Shown: positions 10,653-20,408 of the stretch, piece by piece
Layout of the letters: each line of letters starts with the position of its first letter
How positions within the stretch are numbered: position 1 is the first letter of the stretch
Assembly (NCBI RefSeq): GCF_028372415.1
Contig: NC_092878.1
Coordinates: 72,724,704 to 72,788,703 of the forward strand
Direction: 5' to 3'
Source: Notamacropus eugenii
Taxonomy: Eukaryota; Chordata; Mammalia; Diprotodontia; Macropodidae
DNA: 64,000 nucleotides
Position numbers and translations under genes: made by a program
Notes under the pieces: generated by a model
Told to the model about the DNA's origin: nothing
The model's input: the letters and a program-made list of their open reading frames with translations, nothing else
Database searches by the model: none

Positions 10653-11555
10653 ATGGGGAATCAATTGCCAGTAATAAAGCCAGAGGAACAAGAGGTCTGG
10701 GCTGAGATACTTTACAGGGAATGCAGGGAGGCGGGGGTCACTATAGAGTTAAACGACCTCCGAGAATTTTGTAAAAGGATTTGGAAGGTTTCTCCTTGGC
10801 TCGAGCAGACCGGAATATCAAGAGAAAGATGGGGAGTGGTCGGAGAACAAATGACCGCTTATGAACAACAATGCCCCGGGGAGCTGGAGGATTTAGATTT
10901 CCTGATATCTGGTGTGATTAAAAGTCTTTTGGAAGGCCTGGAGAGACCAGGGCAGGATTGGAATGAGAGTGGAAGCGGAGAGAGGGGAGGGGAGAACCCT
11001 GGCAAGCAGAAAGTTAAGGAGTGTAGAGAAAAAATAGATTCGGAGCACCATCTAGCAGATGGGAAAGGCAAGGCAGGGGAGCATACACCGTGTCTTCCCT
11101 CTGCACCTCCTTATAGCATGCTCCATTGGTCAGACAGTCTAGGGCCACAGTCCAGTTTGGAAAAGGGAATACGAAAGGCTATAGAGAATGGAGAAGACGT
11201 AGGGACATTCCCTGTGCTAGAAATAGCCGACCCCAGTGTCCCCGGTGGGGTTAGGAGGAGCCACATACTCATAGAGTGGAAGAGAGTAGCGACTCTCAAA
11301 GAGGCTTGTACCAAGCACGGCCCTAATTCACCCTTTGTCATAGCCATGCTTGAGACTCTCAGTAGTCAGTTCGTTCTGACTCCTAATGACTGGAAGAGCT
11401 TAGCCAGAGCCTGCCTTACCCCTGGGCAGAAAGAAATAAGTACAGGGAGGGGCCAGGATCAGCTTCCCATAGCTATTGCCCTTCCCTTAAAGCACTCAGT
11501 TCAAATCCAGTTACTAAAGGAAATAGGACAGAATAGACCTGAGTGTACAATCTAG
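10653..11555 (+). pseudogene. gag: Truncated gag (matrix plus N-terminal capsid) fused to pro leader
   Basis: An open frame of 300 codons starting MG, so Gly2 could be myristoylated as in Gag. Residues 1-100 look like a betaretroviral matrix (EFCKRIWKVSPWLEQ; WGVVGEQM). Residues 100-165 are a charged linker with the late-domain motif PSAP at 149-152, the TSG101-binding type. Capsid begins about residue 186 (FPVLE) and shows LKEACTKHGPNSPF and LTPNDWKSLARACL. At about residue 260 the reading jumps to sequence just before protease (KEIGQNRPECTI), so the rest of capsid, with the major homology region, and nucleocapsid with its zinc knuckles are deleted. It ends at TAG 11553-11555, in frame with the protease. 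Confidence 0.8.
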
Positions 11556-11570
11556 CTCAATGGAATTCCG

Positions 11571-11834
11571 ATGACTGGCCTCCTTGATACTGGAGCGGAT
11601 AGGACCTGCCTTAGCGGTCGCTCAGTACCCCGGCACTGGAAGCTCAAAGAAAATCAGAGACCAGTGTGGGGAATAAGAGGGTGCCAAAATACCTTAGAGA
11701 CAATGCACCCAGTAAAGTGGGAGCCAGAGGATCGCCAAGGGACCGTATGGCTGTTGGTGATTCCAGGACTTAGTTTTAACATCTGGGGCAGAGACATCAT
11801 GAGCCGCCTGGGGATGAGGCTATCAAATTTTTAG
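11571..11834 (+). pseudogene. pro: Retroviral protease (retropepsin) domain
   Basis: The same frame as gag continues after the amber codon 11553-11555. The active-site motif LLDTGAD is at residues 4-10, the flap-side Trp-Gly-Ile-Arg-Gly near the middle, and the C-terminal block PGLSFNIWGRDIMSRLG closes the domain. All usual retropepsin landmarks are visible, so the domain looks complete, but with gag truncated it has no separate start. The ATG at 11571 is simply the first in the frame and probably not a real start. The upstream dUTPase or G-patch parts found in some betaretroviruses are not seen. Confidence 0.8.
11825..11831 (+). promoter_or_regulatory. Pro-pol -1 ribosomal frameshift heptamer AAATTTT
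   Basis: The protease frame reads ..A AAT TTT TAG. A AAU UUU is a canonical X XXY YYZ slippery site set right against the protease stop (11832-11834). A one-base backward slip enters the pol frame, which is open to 12595. This is the betaretroviral pro-pol layout. A downstream pseudoknot was not examined. Confidence 0.7.
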
Positions 11835-12595
11835 TAAGGGCCATTGCAGTTGCACTGGAGTCCCCACCCTTGAATTGGAAGTCAGACACTCCAATTTGGG
11901 TGGAGCAATGGCCCCTGACTGCAGAAAAACTCCAGGCATTACAAATACTGGTTAAGGAGCAATCAGCACCCTGGAATGCTCCTGTGCTTGTTATAAAGAG
12001 AAAATCCGTAAAATTCAGGTTCCTTACAGATGTTAATCAAGCATTTGTAAGCACCTGGCAGCAGCTATACCAAAATAAACAGCCACTATGCATTCTTATC
12101 AACTTCACCTTAAAGGCGATCCTCGCTAAACAAAAAAGGGGGAGATTAAGAGATTGCCTAATACAATCAGAGCTTGATACAGCTGTGTATACACACAATT
12201 TTTTGCATATCTCAAAAAACTCACATACTACTCCAGCTATGAGACATTTTGTGACTATTCCACGACAACCCCGCAAGGAAAGTAATACCCAGGCTGGAAA
12301 TAAGGACACATGGGCCATGGTAAAGGATATGGCCTCAGGGAAATGGCAAGGTCCATATGAGACACTAATATGGGGTCCAGGGTATGTTTGTGTCTCCACA
12401 GGAAAAGGGGATGCGTGGATTCCCATTAGAAGGATCCATAGGTGGAAACCGGTGTCAGAAACGACGGAGATGCAGGAGGCGACGAGCCCGGAGACCCCGG
12501 AGACCCCGGAGAAGGATCATGCACCACCTGAGTCTGCTGCTGACAGCTTTAACCTTGCTTCCCAGAGAGGAAGCAGCACTCATCCTAATCACTGA
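11831..12595 (+). pseudogene. pol: Internally deleted pol: RT N-terminus joined to integrase C-terminus
   Basis: Reached by -1 slippage from protease; the first ATG of the frame is 11870. The first about 55 residues after that ATG are RT entry sequence (VEQWPLTAEKLQALQ, PWNAPVLVIKR, RFLTDVN). Around 12035-12090 the frame passes, without a stop, into the integrase end: LKAILAKQKRG, ELDTAVYTHNFLH, SGKWQGPY, WGPGYVCVSTGKG and WIPIRRIHRWKP, the C-terminal DNA-binding domain. RT palm with YxDD, RNase H and the integrase zinc-binding and DDE parts are gone. The deletion keeps the frame, so a fused product could be translated but would have no catalytic centre. Confidence 0.8.
12128..12145 (+). other. 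Central polypurine-tract-like sequence in integrase
   Basis: AAACAAAAAAGGGGGAGA inside the codons for AKQKRG is almost identical to the 3' PPT at 13036-13053. The KQKxG coding constraint may explain it. It could also prime plus-strand DNA internally, as central PPTs do in lenti- and spumaviruses. Confidence 0.5.
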
Positions 12596-12617
12596 CATTG
12601 CTGCCCACTCCATCTAG
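12384..12617 (+). pseudogene. env: Env leader relic with Arg-rich stretch and hydrophobic segment
   Basis: Overlaps the end of pol in another frame, as env does in betaretroviruses. The likely start is the internal Met at 12411. An Arg-rich block (RRRCRRRRARRPRRPRRR, about residues 27-44 of the open frame) is followed by a short hydrophobic segment (LSLLLTALTLL), and the frame then ends. Betaretroviral Env signal peptides and their Rec/Rem products carry such basic nuclear/RNA-binding motifs; assignment here rests on position and composition only. The Env surface and transmembrane parts are deleted. Confidence 0.5.
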
Positions 12618-13035
12618 GCATCTCCTTTCAGCGGCTGAAGGAGTACTTTGGCATCACAAACCCAGGACACTTGGGGAGGGGGTGACCAACTTTTCTGGAG
12701 ATGACCAACTTTCGCCTGAATACCACAGGCTTGGCCATTCAGGCTTGGCCATTGAGATCCATTTGCATGACTGAGGGGGTGGTGATGTGTAAGGCGCCAG
12801 CACTAGCTACTTGTCTTAGAATATGCTTTGGAATTAGTGATTGCCCTTCCCCTTGTTGTAATTCAGCCATTTAGCTTCATCTTTGTTTTGTTGGATGCCT
12901 CTCTTTGTCAGTTGTGCTAGCTGCAGATTTCTGTGTAAATGAAGTTCTTGTTGTGGGGTACTCATATGCTAAAGGCCTTCCTAATCCACTCAGCCTCCAG
13001 CCACTATTTGCTCTAGAGCCATGTGCGCGTTGCGC
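12618..13035 (+). other. ERV 3' internal remnant, non-coding
   Basis: No Env similarity or usable frame is seen. There is a 14-base tandem duplication (CAGGCTTGGCCATT, about 12724-12752). Probably 3' env/untranslated sequence left after deletion. Confidence 0.5.
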
Positions 13036-13053
13036 AAAACAAAAAAGGGGAGA
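13036..13053 (+). other. 3' polypurine tract
   Basis: AAAACAAAAAAGGGGAGA abuts the TG of the 3' LTR, the standard position for plus-strand priming. Confidence 0.85.
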
Positions 13054-13669
13054 TGCCGGGGATGGAAGCTCAATTCCATGTGGACAGTCTCGGGCGGGTA
13101 AAGGTGGGAACTTCTAAATCTTAGTGTTCTCACGAGGCCCCCCATAAACACCAGGGAATCGAGGAGTGAGACCGAGCAATCTCGTGTATTTCTGCCTCTT
13201 CCCCTGAGAAACGTGATGGGAGAGAGCTCTCCCCACCCTCGAGATTGTCCCGGATCTGGGCACACCTATTGTTATCTAACAGGCACGGTATTCAGGTGCA
13301 AACTATGCGGCTGCAGAGCTTAATTAGGATCAGGAAAGCCTGAAAGTGCTCTTAGCTCGGGAGGGGCCCTGACTGACAGAAGGCCTCTCCTCCGTTTCCC
13401 TCTCTTCGCTCTTCACTCCCCCTCTCTCCCCACTTACACTTCTGTTTCCAATCTCTTATTGTAAGATCTTTGCCTCCTTGGGAGATTCCTCGCTCCCTCC
13501 TAAGGAAGAATTCCCCTGCACTTGTAAACAGAACCCTGAATAAAAGCTTAACCCTTGTTCGACTCTGGGAGGTCTCTTCTCTCATACGACTATCCAGTTT
13601 GGCCAGCCGAAGACCTGCGAGAGGTAAGGTAAGAAGACTCGGGTAGCCCTCAGGCCTCTAGGCCTGGCA
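13054..13669 (+). repeat. 3' LTR, 616 bp
   Basis: Starts TGCCGGGG and ends CCTGGCA, with canonical TG..CA. It aligns without gaps to 9887-10502. I count about 14 substitutions, most of them transitions. AATAAA is at 13539-13544. The right target duplication GGTTAC follows at 13670-13675. Confidence 0.92.
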
Positions 13670-13675
13670 GGTTAC

Positions 13676-15724
13676 TTTCTTGGTGAAGAAGCATTTCCTC
13701 CCTTCCTTTCTGATGAGGAAGAACAATGCTTACCATCAGCCAAAGACACAGAAATCAAGGCTTCTGTGTCCCAGCCCACCCAATGGGCTCAGGCCATGGA
13801 AGAGCTCAAAAAGAATTTTGAAAATCAAGTTGGAGAGGTAGAGGAAAAGCTGGGAAGAGAAATGAGAGACATGAAGTCAAAGCATGAACAGCAGATCAGC
13901 TCCCCGCTAAAGGAGACCCAAAAAAATGTTGATGAAAATAACACCTTGAAAACTAGCCTAACTCAATTGGCAAACGAGGTTCAAAAAGCCAATGAGGAGA
14001 ACAATGCTTTCAAAAGCAGAATTAGCCAAATGGAAAAGGAGATTCAAAAGCTCACTGAAGAAAATAGTTCTTTCAAAATTAGAATGGAACAAATGGAGGC
14101 TAAGGACTTTATGAGAAAGCAAGAAATCACAGAACAAAGCCAGAAGAATGGAAAAATGGAAGATAATGTGAAATATCTCATTGGAAAAACAACTGACCTG
14201 GAAAATAGATCCAGGAAAGACAATTTAAAAATTATGGGACTACCTGAAAGCCATGATCAAAAGAAGAGCCTAGACATCATCTTTCATGAAATTATCAAGG
14301 AAAACTGCCCTGACATTCTAGAACCAGAGGGCAAAATAAGTATTCAGGGAATCCACAGATCACCACCTGAAAGAGATCCAAAAAGAGAAACTCCTAGGAA
14401 CATTGTGGCCAAATTTCAGAGTTCCCAGGTCAAGGAGAAAATATTGCAAGCATCTAGAAAGAAACAATTCAAGTATTGTGGAAATACAATCAGGATAACA
14501 TAAGATCTAGCAGCTTCCACATTAAGGGATCGAAGGGCATGGAATAGGATATTCCAGAAGTCAAAGGAACTGGGACTAAAACCAAGAATCACCTACCCAG
14601 CAAAACTGAGTATAATACTTCAGGGGAAAAATTGGTCTTTCAATGAAATAGAGGATTTTCAAGCATTCTTGATGAAAAGACCAGAGCTGAAAAGAAAGTT
14701 TGACTTTCAAACACAAGAATGAAGAGAAGCATGAAAAGGTGAACAGCAAAGAGAAGTCATAAGGGACTTACTAAAGTTGAACTGCTTACATTCCTACATG
14801 GAAAGACAATATTTGTAACTCTTGAAACTTTTCAGTATCTGGGTACTGGGTGGGATTACACACACACACATGCACACATGCACACATACATAGAGACAGA
14901 GTGTACAGAGTGAATTGAAGAGGATGGGATCATATCTTAAAAAAAATGAAATCAAGCAGTGAGAGAGAAATATATTGGGAGGAGAAAGGGAGAAATTGAA
15001 TGGGGCAAATTATCTCTCATAAAAGAGGCAAGCAAAAGACTCATTAGTGGAGGGATATAGAGGGGAGGTGAGAGGAAAACGTGAAGTCTACTCTCATCAC
15101 ATTCTACTAAAGGAAAGAATAAAATGCACACTCATTTCGTATGAAAATCTATCTCACAATAGAGGAAAGTGGGGGATAAGGGGACAAGCAGGGTGGGGGG
15201 GATGATAGAAGGGAGGGCATGGGGAGGAGAGTGCAATTTGAGGTCGACACTCATGGGGAGGGATAGGATCAAAAGAGAATAGAAGTAATGGGGGACATGA
15301 TAGGATGGAGGGAAATATAGTTAATCCTATACAACACAACTATTATGGAAGTCATTTGCAAAACTACACAGATTTGGCCTATATTGAATTGCCTGCCTTC
15401 CAAAGGGAAGGGGTGGAGAGGGAGGGAGGTAAAGAAGTTGGAACTCAAAGTGTTAGGATCAATTGTCGAGTAATGTTCTTGCCACTAGGAAATAAGAAAT
15501 ACAGGTAAAGGGGTATAGAAAGCTATCTGGCCCTACAGGACAAAAGAGAAGACGGAGACAAGGGCAGAGAGGGATGATAGAAGAGAGAGCAGATTGGTGA
15601 TAGGAGCAATTAGAATGCTTGGTGTTTGGGGGGGAGGGGATGAAAGGGGAGAAAATTTGTAACCCAAAATTTTGTGAAAATGAATGTTAAAAGTTAAATA
15701 AATAAATTTAATTAAAAAAAAAAA
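13676..15724 (+). mobile_element. HAL1-C, rest of ORF1 and 3' UTR
   Basis: ORF1 to 14722, then a purine-rich 3' UTR with (CA)n at about 14858-14890 and 'GGGAGGAGAAAGGGAGAAA' blocks. It ends TAAATAAATAAATTTAATT plus an A run. ORF2 is absent between ORF1 and the tail, so this is a HAL1. The right target duplication begins at 15725. Confidence 0.85.
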
Positions 15725-16744
15725 AGATCATTTTTCCCATTAAGTATTATACTCAGTTTTGCTGGGTAGGTTGTAGTTGGTTGTAGTCCTAGTTCCTTTG
15801 ACTTCTGGAACATCATATTCCACACCCTTGGATCCCTTAATGTTGAAGGTGCCAGATCTTGTGTTATCCTGATTATATTTCCACAATACTCAAATCGTTT
15901 CTTTCTAGCTGCTTGCAATATTTTCTCCTTGACCTGGGAGCTCCGGAATTTGGCTATAATGTTTCTAGAAGTTTCTCTTTTTGGATCTCTTTCAGAAGGT
16001 GTTTTGTGGATTCTTTCAATATTTATTTTGCCCCCTGGTTCTAGAATATCAGGGCAATTTTCCTTGATAATTCCATGAAAGATGATGTCTAGGCTCTTTT
16101 TTTGGTTATGACTTTCAGTTAGTCCCATAATTTTTAAGTTGTCTCTCCTGGATTCTCCAGGTCGGTTGTTTTTCCAGTGAGATATTTCACATTATTTTCC
16201 ATTTTTTCATTCTTTTGGTTTTGTTTTGTGATATCTTCATCTCTCTTAAAATCATTAGCCTTGATCTGTTCCAGTAATTTTTAAAGAACTATTTTCTTCA
16301 GTTAGTTTTTGAACCTCATTTCCATTTGTTTCCATTTGTTTAAAAAGTAATTCTACTTTTTAAAGCCTTCTTCTTCTCATTGGCTTTTTGAACCTCTCCT
16401 GCCAATTGAGTTAGCCTATTTTTCAAGGTGATATTTTCTTCAGCATTTTTTGGGTCTCCTTTAGCTAGTTGTTGACCCACTTTTCATGATTTTTTTGCAT
16501 CTCTCTCATTTTTCTTCCCAATTTTTCCTTCACTGCTCTTACTTTATTTTCAAAATCCTTTTGGAGCTCTTCCATGGCTGAGACCATTGATTATTTATTT
16601 TCAATGTTTGGTATACAAAAACCTTAACTTTTATGTCTTTCTCTAATGGTAAGCATTGTTCTTTCTCATTTTAAAGGATGGGAGAAGATATCTGTTCACC
16701 AAGAAAGTAACCTTCTATAGGCATTTTTCCCCTTTTTTGGGCAT
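15725..16744 (-). pseudogene. HAL1-B ORF1 relic
   Basis: Start by analogy at the ATG complement 16744. The open piece 15725-16128 reads IFHGIIKENCPDILEPGGKI and FEYCGNIIRITQDLAPSTL, the RRM-CTD part of L1 ORF1p. The N-terminal coiled coil (16130-16700) is broken by shifts. The last part of ORF1 lies at about 9048-9143, beyond HAL1-C. Confidence 0.65.
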
Positions 16745-17541
16745 TTTCCCAACCAGTTACTTGACTTTTGGGTCCTTTGTCAAGAGTAGGGTATACTCTG
16801 GGGATCTGTAAGATATCAGTTCCTCCAACGTGGCACAATCAAGTGTGTACACTGGTCTGGGAGCAAGAAGAGATTTTTTTGCAAAGAATCTTAGTAGAGT
16901 CTCTTCTTCACAACCACCTTGCCTCCAGTTCTGCTAAGCCAGCACTGGGGGCTGAGATTCAGATAAGCTGCAGGGGCAGGGCCACCATTCACTGTGAGGT
17001 AAAGATCAGTTGCTGCAGGGCCTCTACACAGGACTGAGGTAAGAATCAGCTGCTCAGTGCTTCCAGGGGTTTTACAGTCCAACAATGGATGCAGGCTGCT
17101 GTAGGGGCTGCTGTGGGAACTGCTGCTACCTGCCTGATGTGGCCTCCTAGGCTGCTGCCTGAGGCTGTACTTATGGGAAGGTCCTTCTCTCTTCTTGGCC
17201 AGCTGAAAAAACCTTGTTACTCACCTCTGGTGCCTGTGGGTTGAGGTATCTGCAAACCACTGCTACTGGGACTGGGGATTTCCCCTGCCCCTGAGGCCTG
17301 CTAATGTCCTCTTCCCAGAGCCAAGTCATGCGGCCAAGGCTGTGCTGAGCTCCTCTTAGCATTCAATGGAACAGATGTTTCCTCATGCCCTTTCAGGTCG
17401 CCCTGGGCTGGAAATCTCCACTCTGTTGTTCTCCACTTCTGCTGCATTAGAATTCCTTGTGAGCCTTTCTTTACAAGTATTTTATGGGCTCTGTGTGAAG
17501 AGCTAGTATATGTATGTCTTTCTACTTCTCCATCTTGGCTC
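15725..17541 (-). mobile_element. HAL1-B, ORF1 and 5' part, minus strand
   Basis: Continues HAL1-B from 9143 after HAL1-C. It holds the ORF1 relic, then the 5' UTR and, at 17515-17541, the complement of GAGCCAAGATGGAGAAGTAG. Together with 8077-9143 it forms one element of about 2.9 kb. Confidence 0.75.
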
Positions 17542-17837
17542 GTAGACTCTGGAGGCAAAATGCCTTCTAGCTTCAGAGAAAGAATTATGGAATTGGATTG
17601 CATATAGAAACAGACCATATTCTTCTGTATTATGTTTTATTTTGTTTACTAGTTTCTTCATTCATTTTGATTCTTCTCTGAGAAAGGGATTTAAAAGGAA
17701 TGTACGTGTAGAACCTATGTAAGATTGTAGGCCATCAGAGGGAGGGAGGGAGGGGGGAGAGGGGATTAAGCGGGAGAGAGTGGAAAAAAATCTAAGATAT
17801 ATGGAAGTTTTTGTAGAACACTGAAAACAAACTATTT
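17542..17837 (+). mobile_element. L1 3' UTR end, continuation of 6783-8076
   Basis: 'GACTCTGGAGGCAAAATGCC' picks up where the L1 stopped at 'AATGGACTC' (8076). The G-rich stretch at 17740-17775 and the A-rich end are typical of L1 3' UTRs. Confidence 0.65.
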
Positions 17838-20408
17838 CAATTATTTTTTCTAATTTATTTATTTTTAGTATTCAACATTCATTTCCACAAGACTTTGAGT
17901 TCCAAATTTTCTCCCTATCTCCCATCTCTGCCCACCCCAAGATAGCACATATCATGATTATCCCTTGCACTGAATTTTCCCTCCATTCTATCACAATCCT
18001 CCCTACTCTTATTCCCATTCCCCCTATTTTCTTTGAGGGCAAGATAGATTTCTATACCCCAATTGCCTGTATATCTTATTTTTAAATTGCATGTAAAAAC
18101 AATTTTTAACATTCATTTTTAAAATGCTGAGTTCCAACTTCTCTCCTTCCCTCCCTCCCCACTGAGAAGGCAAGCAATTTGATATAGGTTATGCATATGT
18201 AGTTATGCAAAAACTTCCATAAAATTCATGTTGTGAAATATTAATTACAATTCTCTCCATTCTGTCCTGGCCCGCATTTATTCTATTCCCTCTTTTGACA
18301 CTATCCCTCCTCAAAAGTATTCACTTCTAATCATGTACTGCTCCCACTTGCTCTCCCGTCTATCATTACCCTCAAGTCCCACCCCACTTACCCCTTCTGC
18401 CCTGCTTTCCTGTAGTGTAAGACAGATTTTTGTGGCAAATTAAGTGTGCATGTTATACCCTCCATAACGCAAATGTGATGAGAGTAAGGTTCTCTTTTTC
18501 CCTCTCACGTCCCTTCTCTTCCTTTCCATTAAAAAAGCTTTTTTTGTCTCTTTTCTATGACAGATAATTTGCCTCATTCTATTATCCCTTTCTCCTCCCA
18601 ATATATTCCTCTGTCACTCTTTAATTTTATTTTTAGATATCATCCATTCCTATTCAACTCACCTTGTGCACTCTGTCTATAAGTATATAATCCCTCCAAC
18701 TACCCTACTACTTAGAATAGTATCAAAAGTTACAAATATTATATTTCCATGTGGGGATATAAACAGTTCAACTTTAGTAAGTTCTTTATAATTCCCCTTT
18801 TCTGTTGACCTTTTCATGCTTCTCGTGATTTTTGTGTTTGAAAATCAAATTTTGATTTCAGCTCTCTTCATCAAGAATATTTGAAAGTCCTCTATTTATG
18901 GAATGACCATTTCCCCCTGAAATATTATACTCAGTTTTGCTAGTGATTCTTGGTTTTATTCCTAGTTCCTTTGACTCCTGGAATATCATATTCCAAGACT
19001 GCTAATTTCTTAATGCAGAAGATGCTAGATCTTGTATTTTCCTGACTGTGCTTCCATAATACTTGAATTCTTTCTTTCTGACTGTGTGCAGCATTTCCTC
19101 CTTGACCTGGGAACTGTGGAATTTGGCTGCAATATTCCTAGGAGTTTTCATTTAGGAGGTCATCAGTACATTCTTTCAAAATTTATTTTGCCCTCTTGTT
19201 CTAGAATATCAGGGCAGTTTTCCTTGATAATTTCATGGAAGATGATATATAGGCTCTTTTTGGATCATGGCTTTCAGGTACTCCCATAATTTTCAAGTTT
19301 TCTCTCCTGGATCTGTTTTCCAGATCAGTTATTTATCCAGTGAAATATTTTGCAATGCTATTTTTTCATTCCTTTGGTTTTGTTATACAATTTCTTGATT
19401 TTTATAAAGTCATTAGTTTCCTTCTGCTCCATTCTAATCTTTAAGGAATTATTTTCTTCAGTGAGTTTTTGAACCTCCTTTTCCATCTGGTCAATTCTGC
19501 TTTTTATGGCATTCTTCTCTTCATTGGCTTTTTTGGACCTCTTTTGTCATTTGAGTTAGTCTGTTTTTTACAATATTATTTTCCTCAGCATTTTTTGGCA
19601 TCTCCTTTAGCAAGCAGTTGACTCATTTTTCATGATTTTCTTACATCCCTCTCTTTTCTCTTCCCAATATTTGCTCTACTTTTCTTACTTGATTTTGAAA
19701 ATCCTTTTTGAGCTCTTCCATGGCATGAGATCAATTCATAATTTTCTTGGAGGCTTTGGATGGAAGGGTTTTGACTTTGTTGTCTTCTGTTCTCTTTTTT
19801 TGGTCTTCCTTGTCACTAAAGTTAGATTCTATGGTCTGATTCTTTTTTTCAGTTTTTGTTCATTTAGCCAACCACTTACTAGACTTTTCAGCACTTTTGT
19901 CAAAATAGATCTCAGCTTCCATTGGGAGTGGGGGGTGTACTGTCAGCTGCTCAAATCCTGACAATCTGTGGGCCTGGAGCTCTAGAAACTGTTGCTATCT
20001 CTGCCCCTGCTACTGCTGTGGATGCTACAGGTTCCTCCTCTCCCTTCCCCCTCTGCTGCCCTGGGGCTGACACTTTCTCACACTGGTCCCACAGGCTTTG
20101 TTCACTGACCTTCTAATTTGTCCTTCTTGTTCTAGGGTCCTGAAGTTTGGAAACTTCCACAGATGAGAGAGATTCAGTCCCCCCATGGCCTGCTCAGGTC
20201 TTATCTGTGCCAGCGCAGCCCAAACTGTAATGCTGTCTGCCCCTAGCGTGTCACAATACACAATTGTCAGAGGTCTTCCAGGCTGCCTTGGGCAGGAGAT
20301 CTGCTTCACTTCATCACTCTGTGGGTTCTGTGGCTTCAGAATTTGTGTAGAGACATTTTTTACAGATATTTGGCTGGGCTTGGGGGCAGATCTCTAGAAA
20401 GTTCATGT
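17838..20408 (-). mobile_element. HAL1-D, minus strand, full length but old
   Basis: Starts with the T-rich complement of the tail (TAATTTATTTATTTTTAG), then complements of the 3' UTR (17880-18780), an ORF1 relic (about 18830-19830) and the 5' UTR (to 20408). Its last 27 bp (GCCATCTTGG end) are displaced to 23306-23332 by HAL1-E. ORF1 has many stops and no useful frame remains. Confidence 0.7.

Larger units (their letters stand above)
9887..13669 (+). mobile_element. Endogenous retrovirus, betaretrovirus-like, internally deleted
   Basis: Order: LTR (9887-10502), PBS, gag, protease, slippery site, truncated pol, env leader, PPT, LTR (13054-13669). The whole is 3.78 kb, with only about 2.55 kb internal against some 6-8 kb in complete proviruses. 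Deletions remove most of capsid, nucleocapsid, RT core, RNase H, IN N-terminus and core, and nearly all of env. The LTRs differ at about 14 of 616 positions by eye (about 2%), so insertion is recent beside the neighbours. Class II (beta-like) affinity rests on the MA/CA style, 6-bp duplication and pro-pol frameshift. It cannot replicate alone. Confidence 0.85.
9845..14722 (+). pseudogene. HAL1-C ORF1 (L1 ORF1p), split by an ERV and one stop
   Basis: The ATG at 9845 (AAAATGCCC context) opens 14 codons (MPRKGKRNKTIEGY) before the ERV. Reading resumes in frame at 13676 (FLGEEAFPP...) and is open to a TAA at 14501. After this single stop the frame stays open to TGA at 14720. The protein would be about 362 residues, similar to other L1 ORF1p. 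Visible parts are a basic N-terminus, a long coiled coil with heptad-like ENN.LK.RI.QMEKE units (about 13980-14110), an RRM-like region (DNLKIMGLPES) and a C-terminal domain (RSPPERDPKRETPRNI, QFKYCGNTIRIT). Without the ERV only one nonsense change would separate it from an open frame. ORF1p binds L1 RNA as a trimer. Confidence 0.8.
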
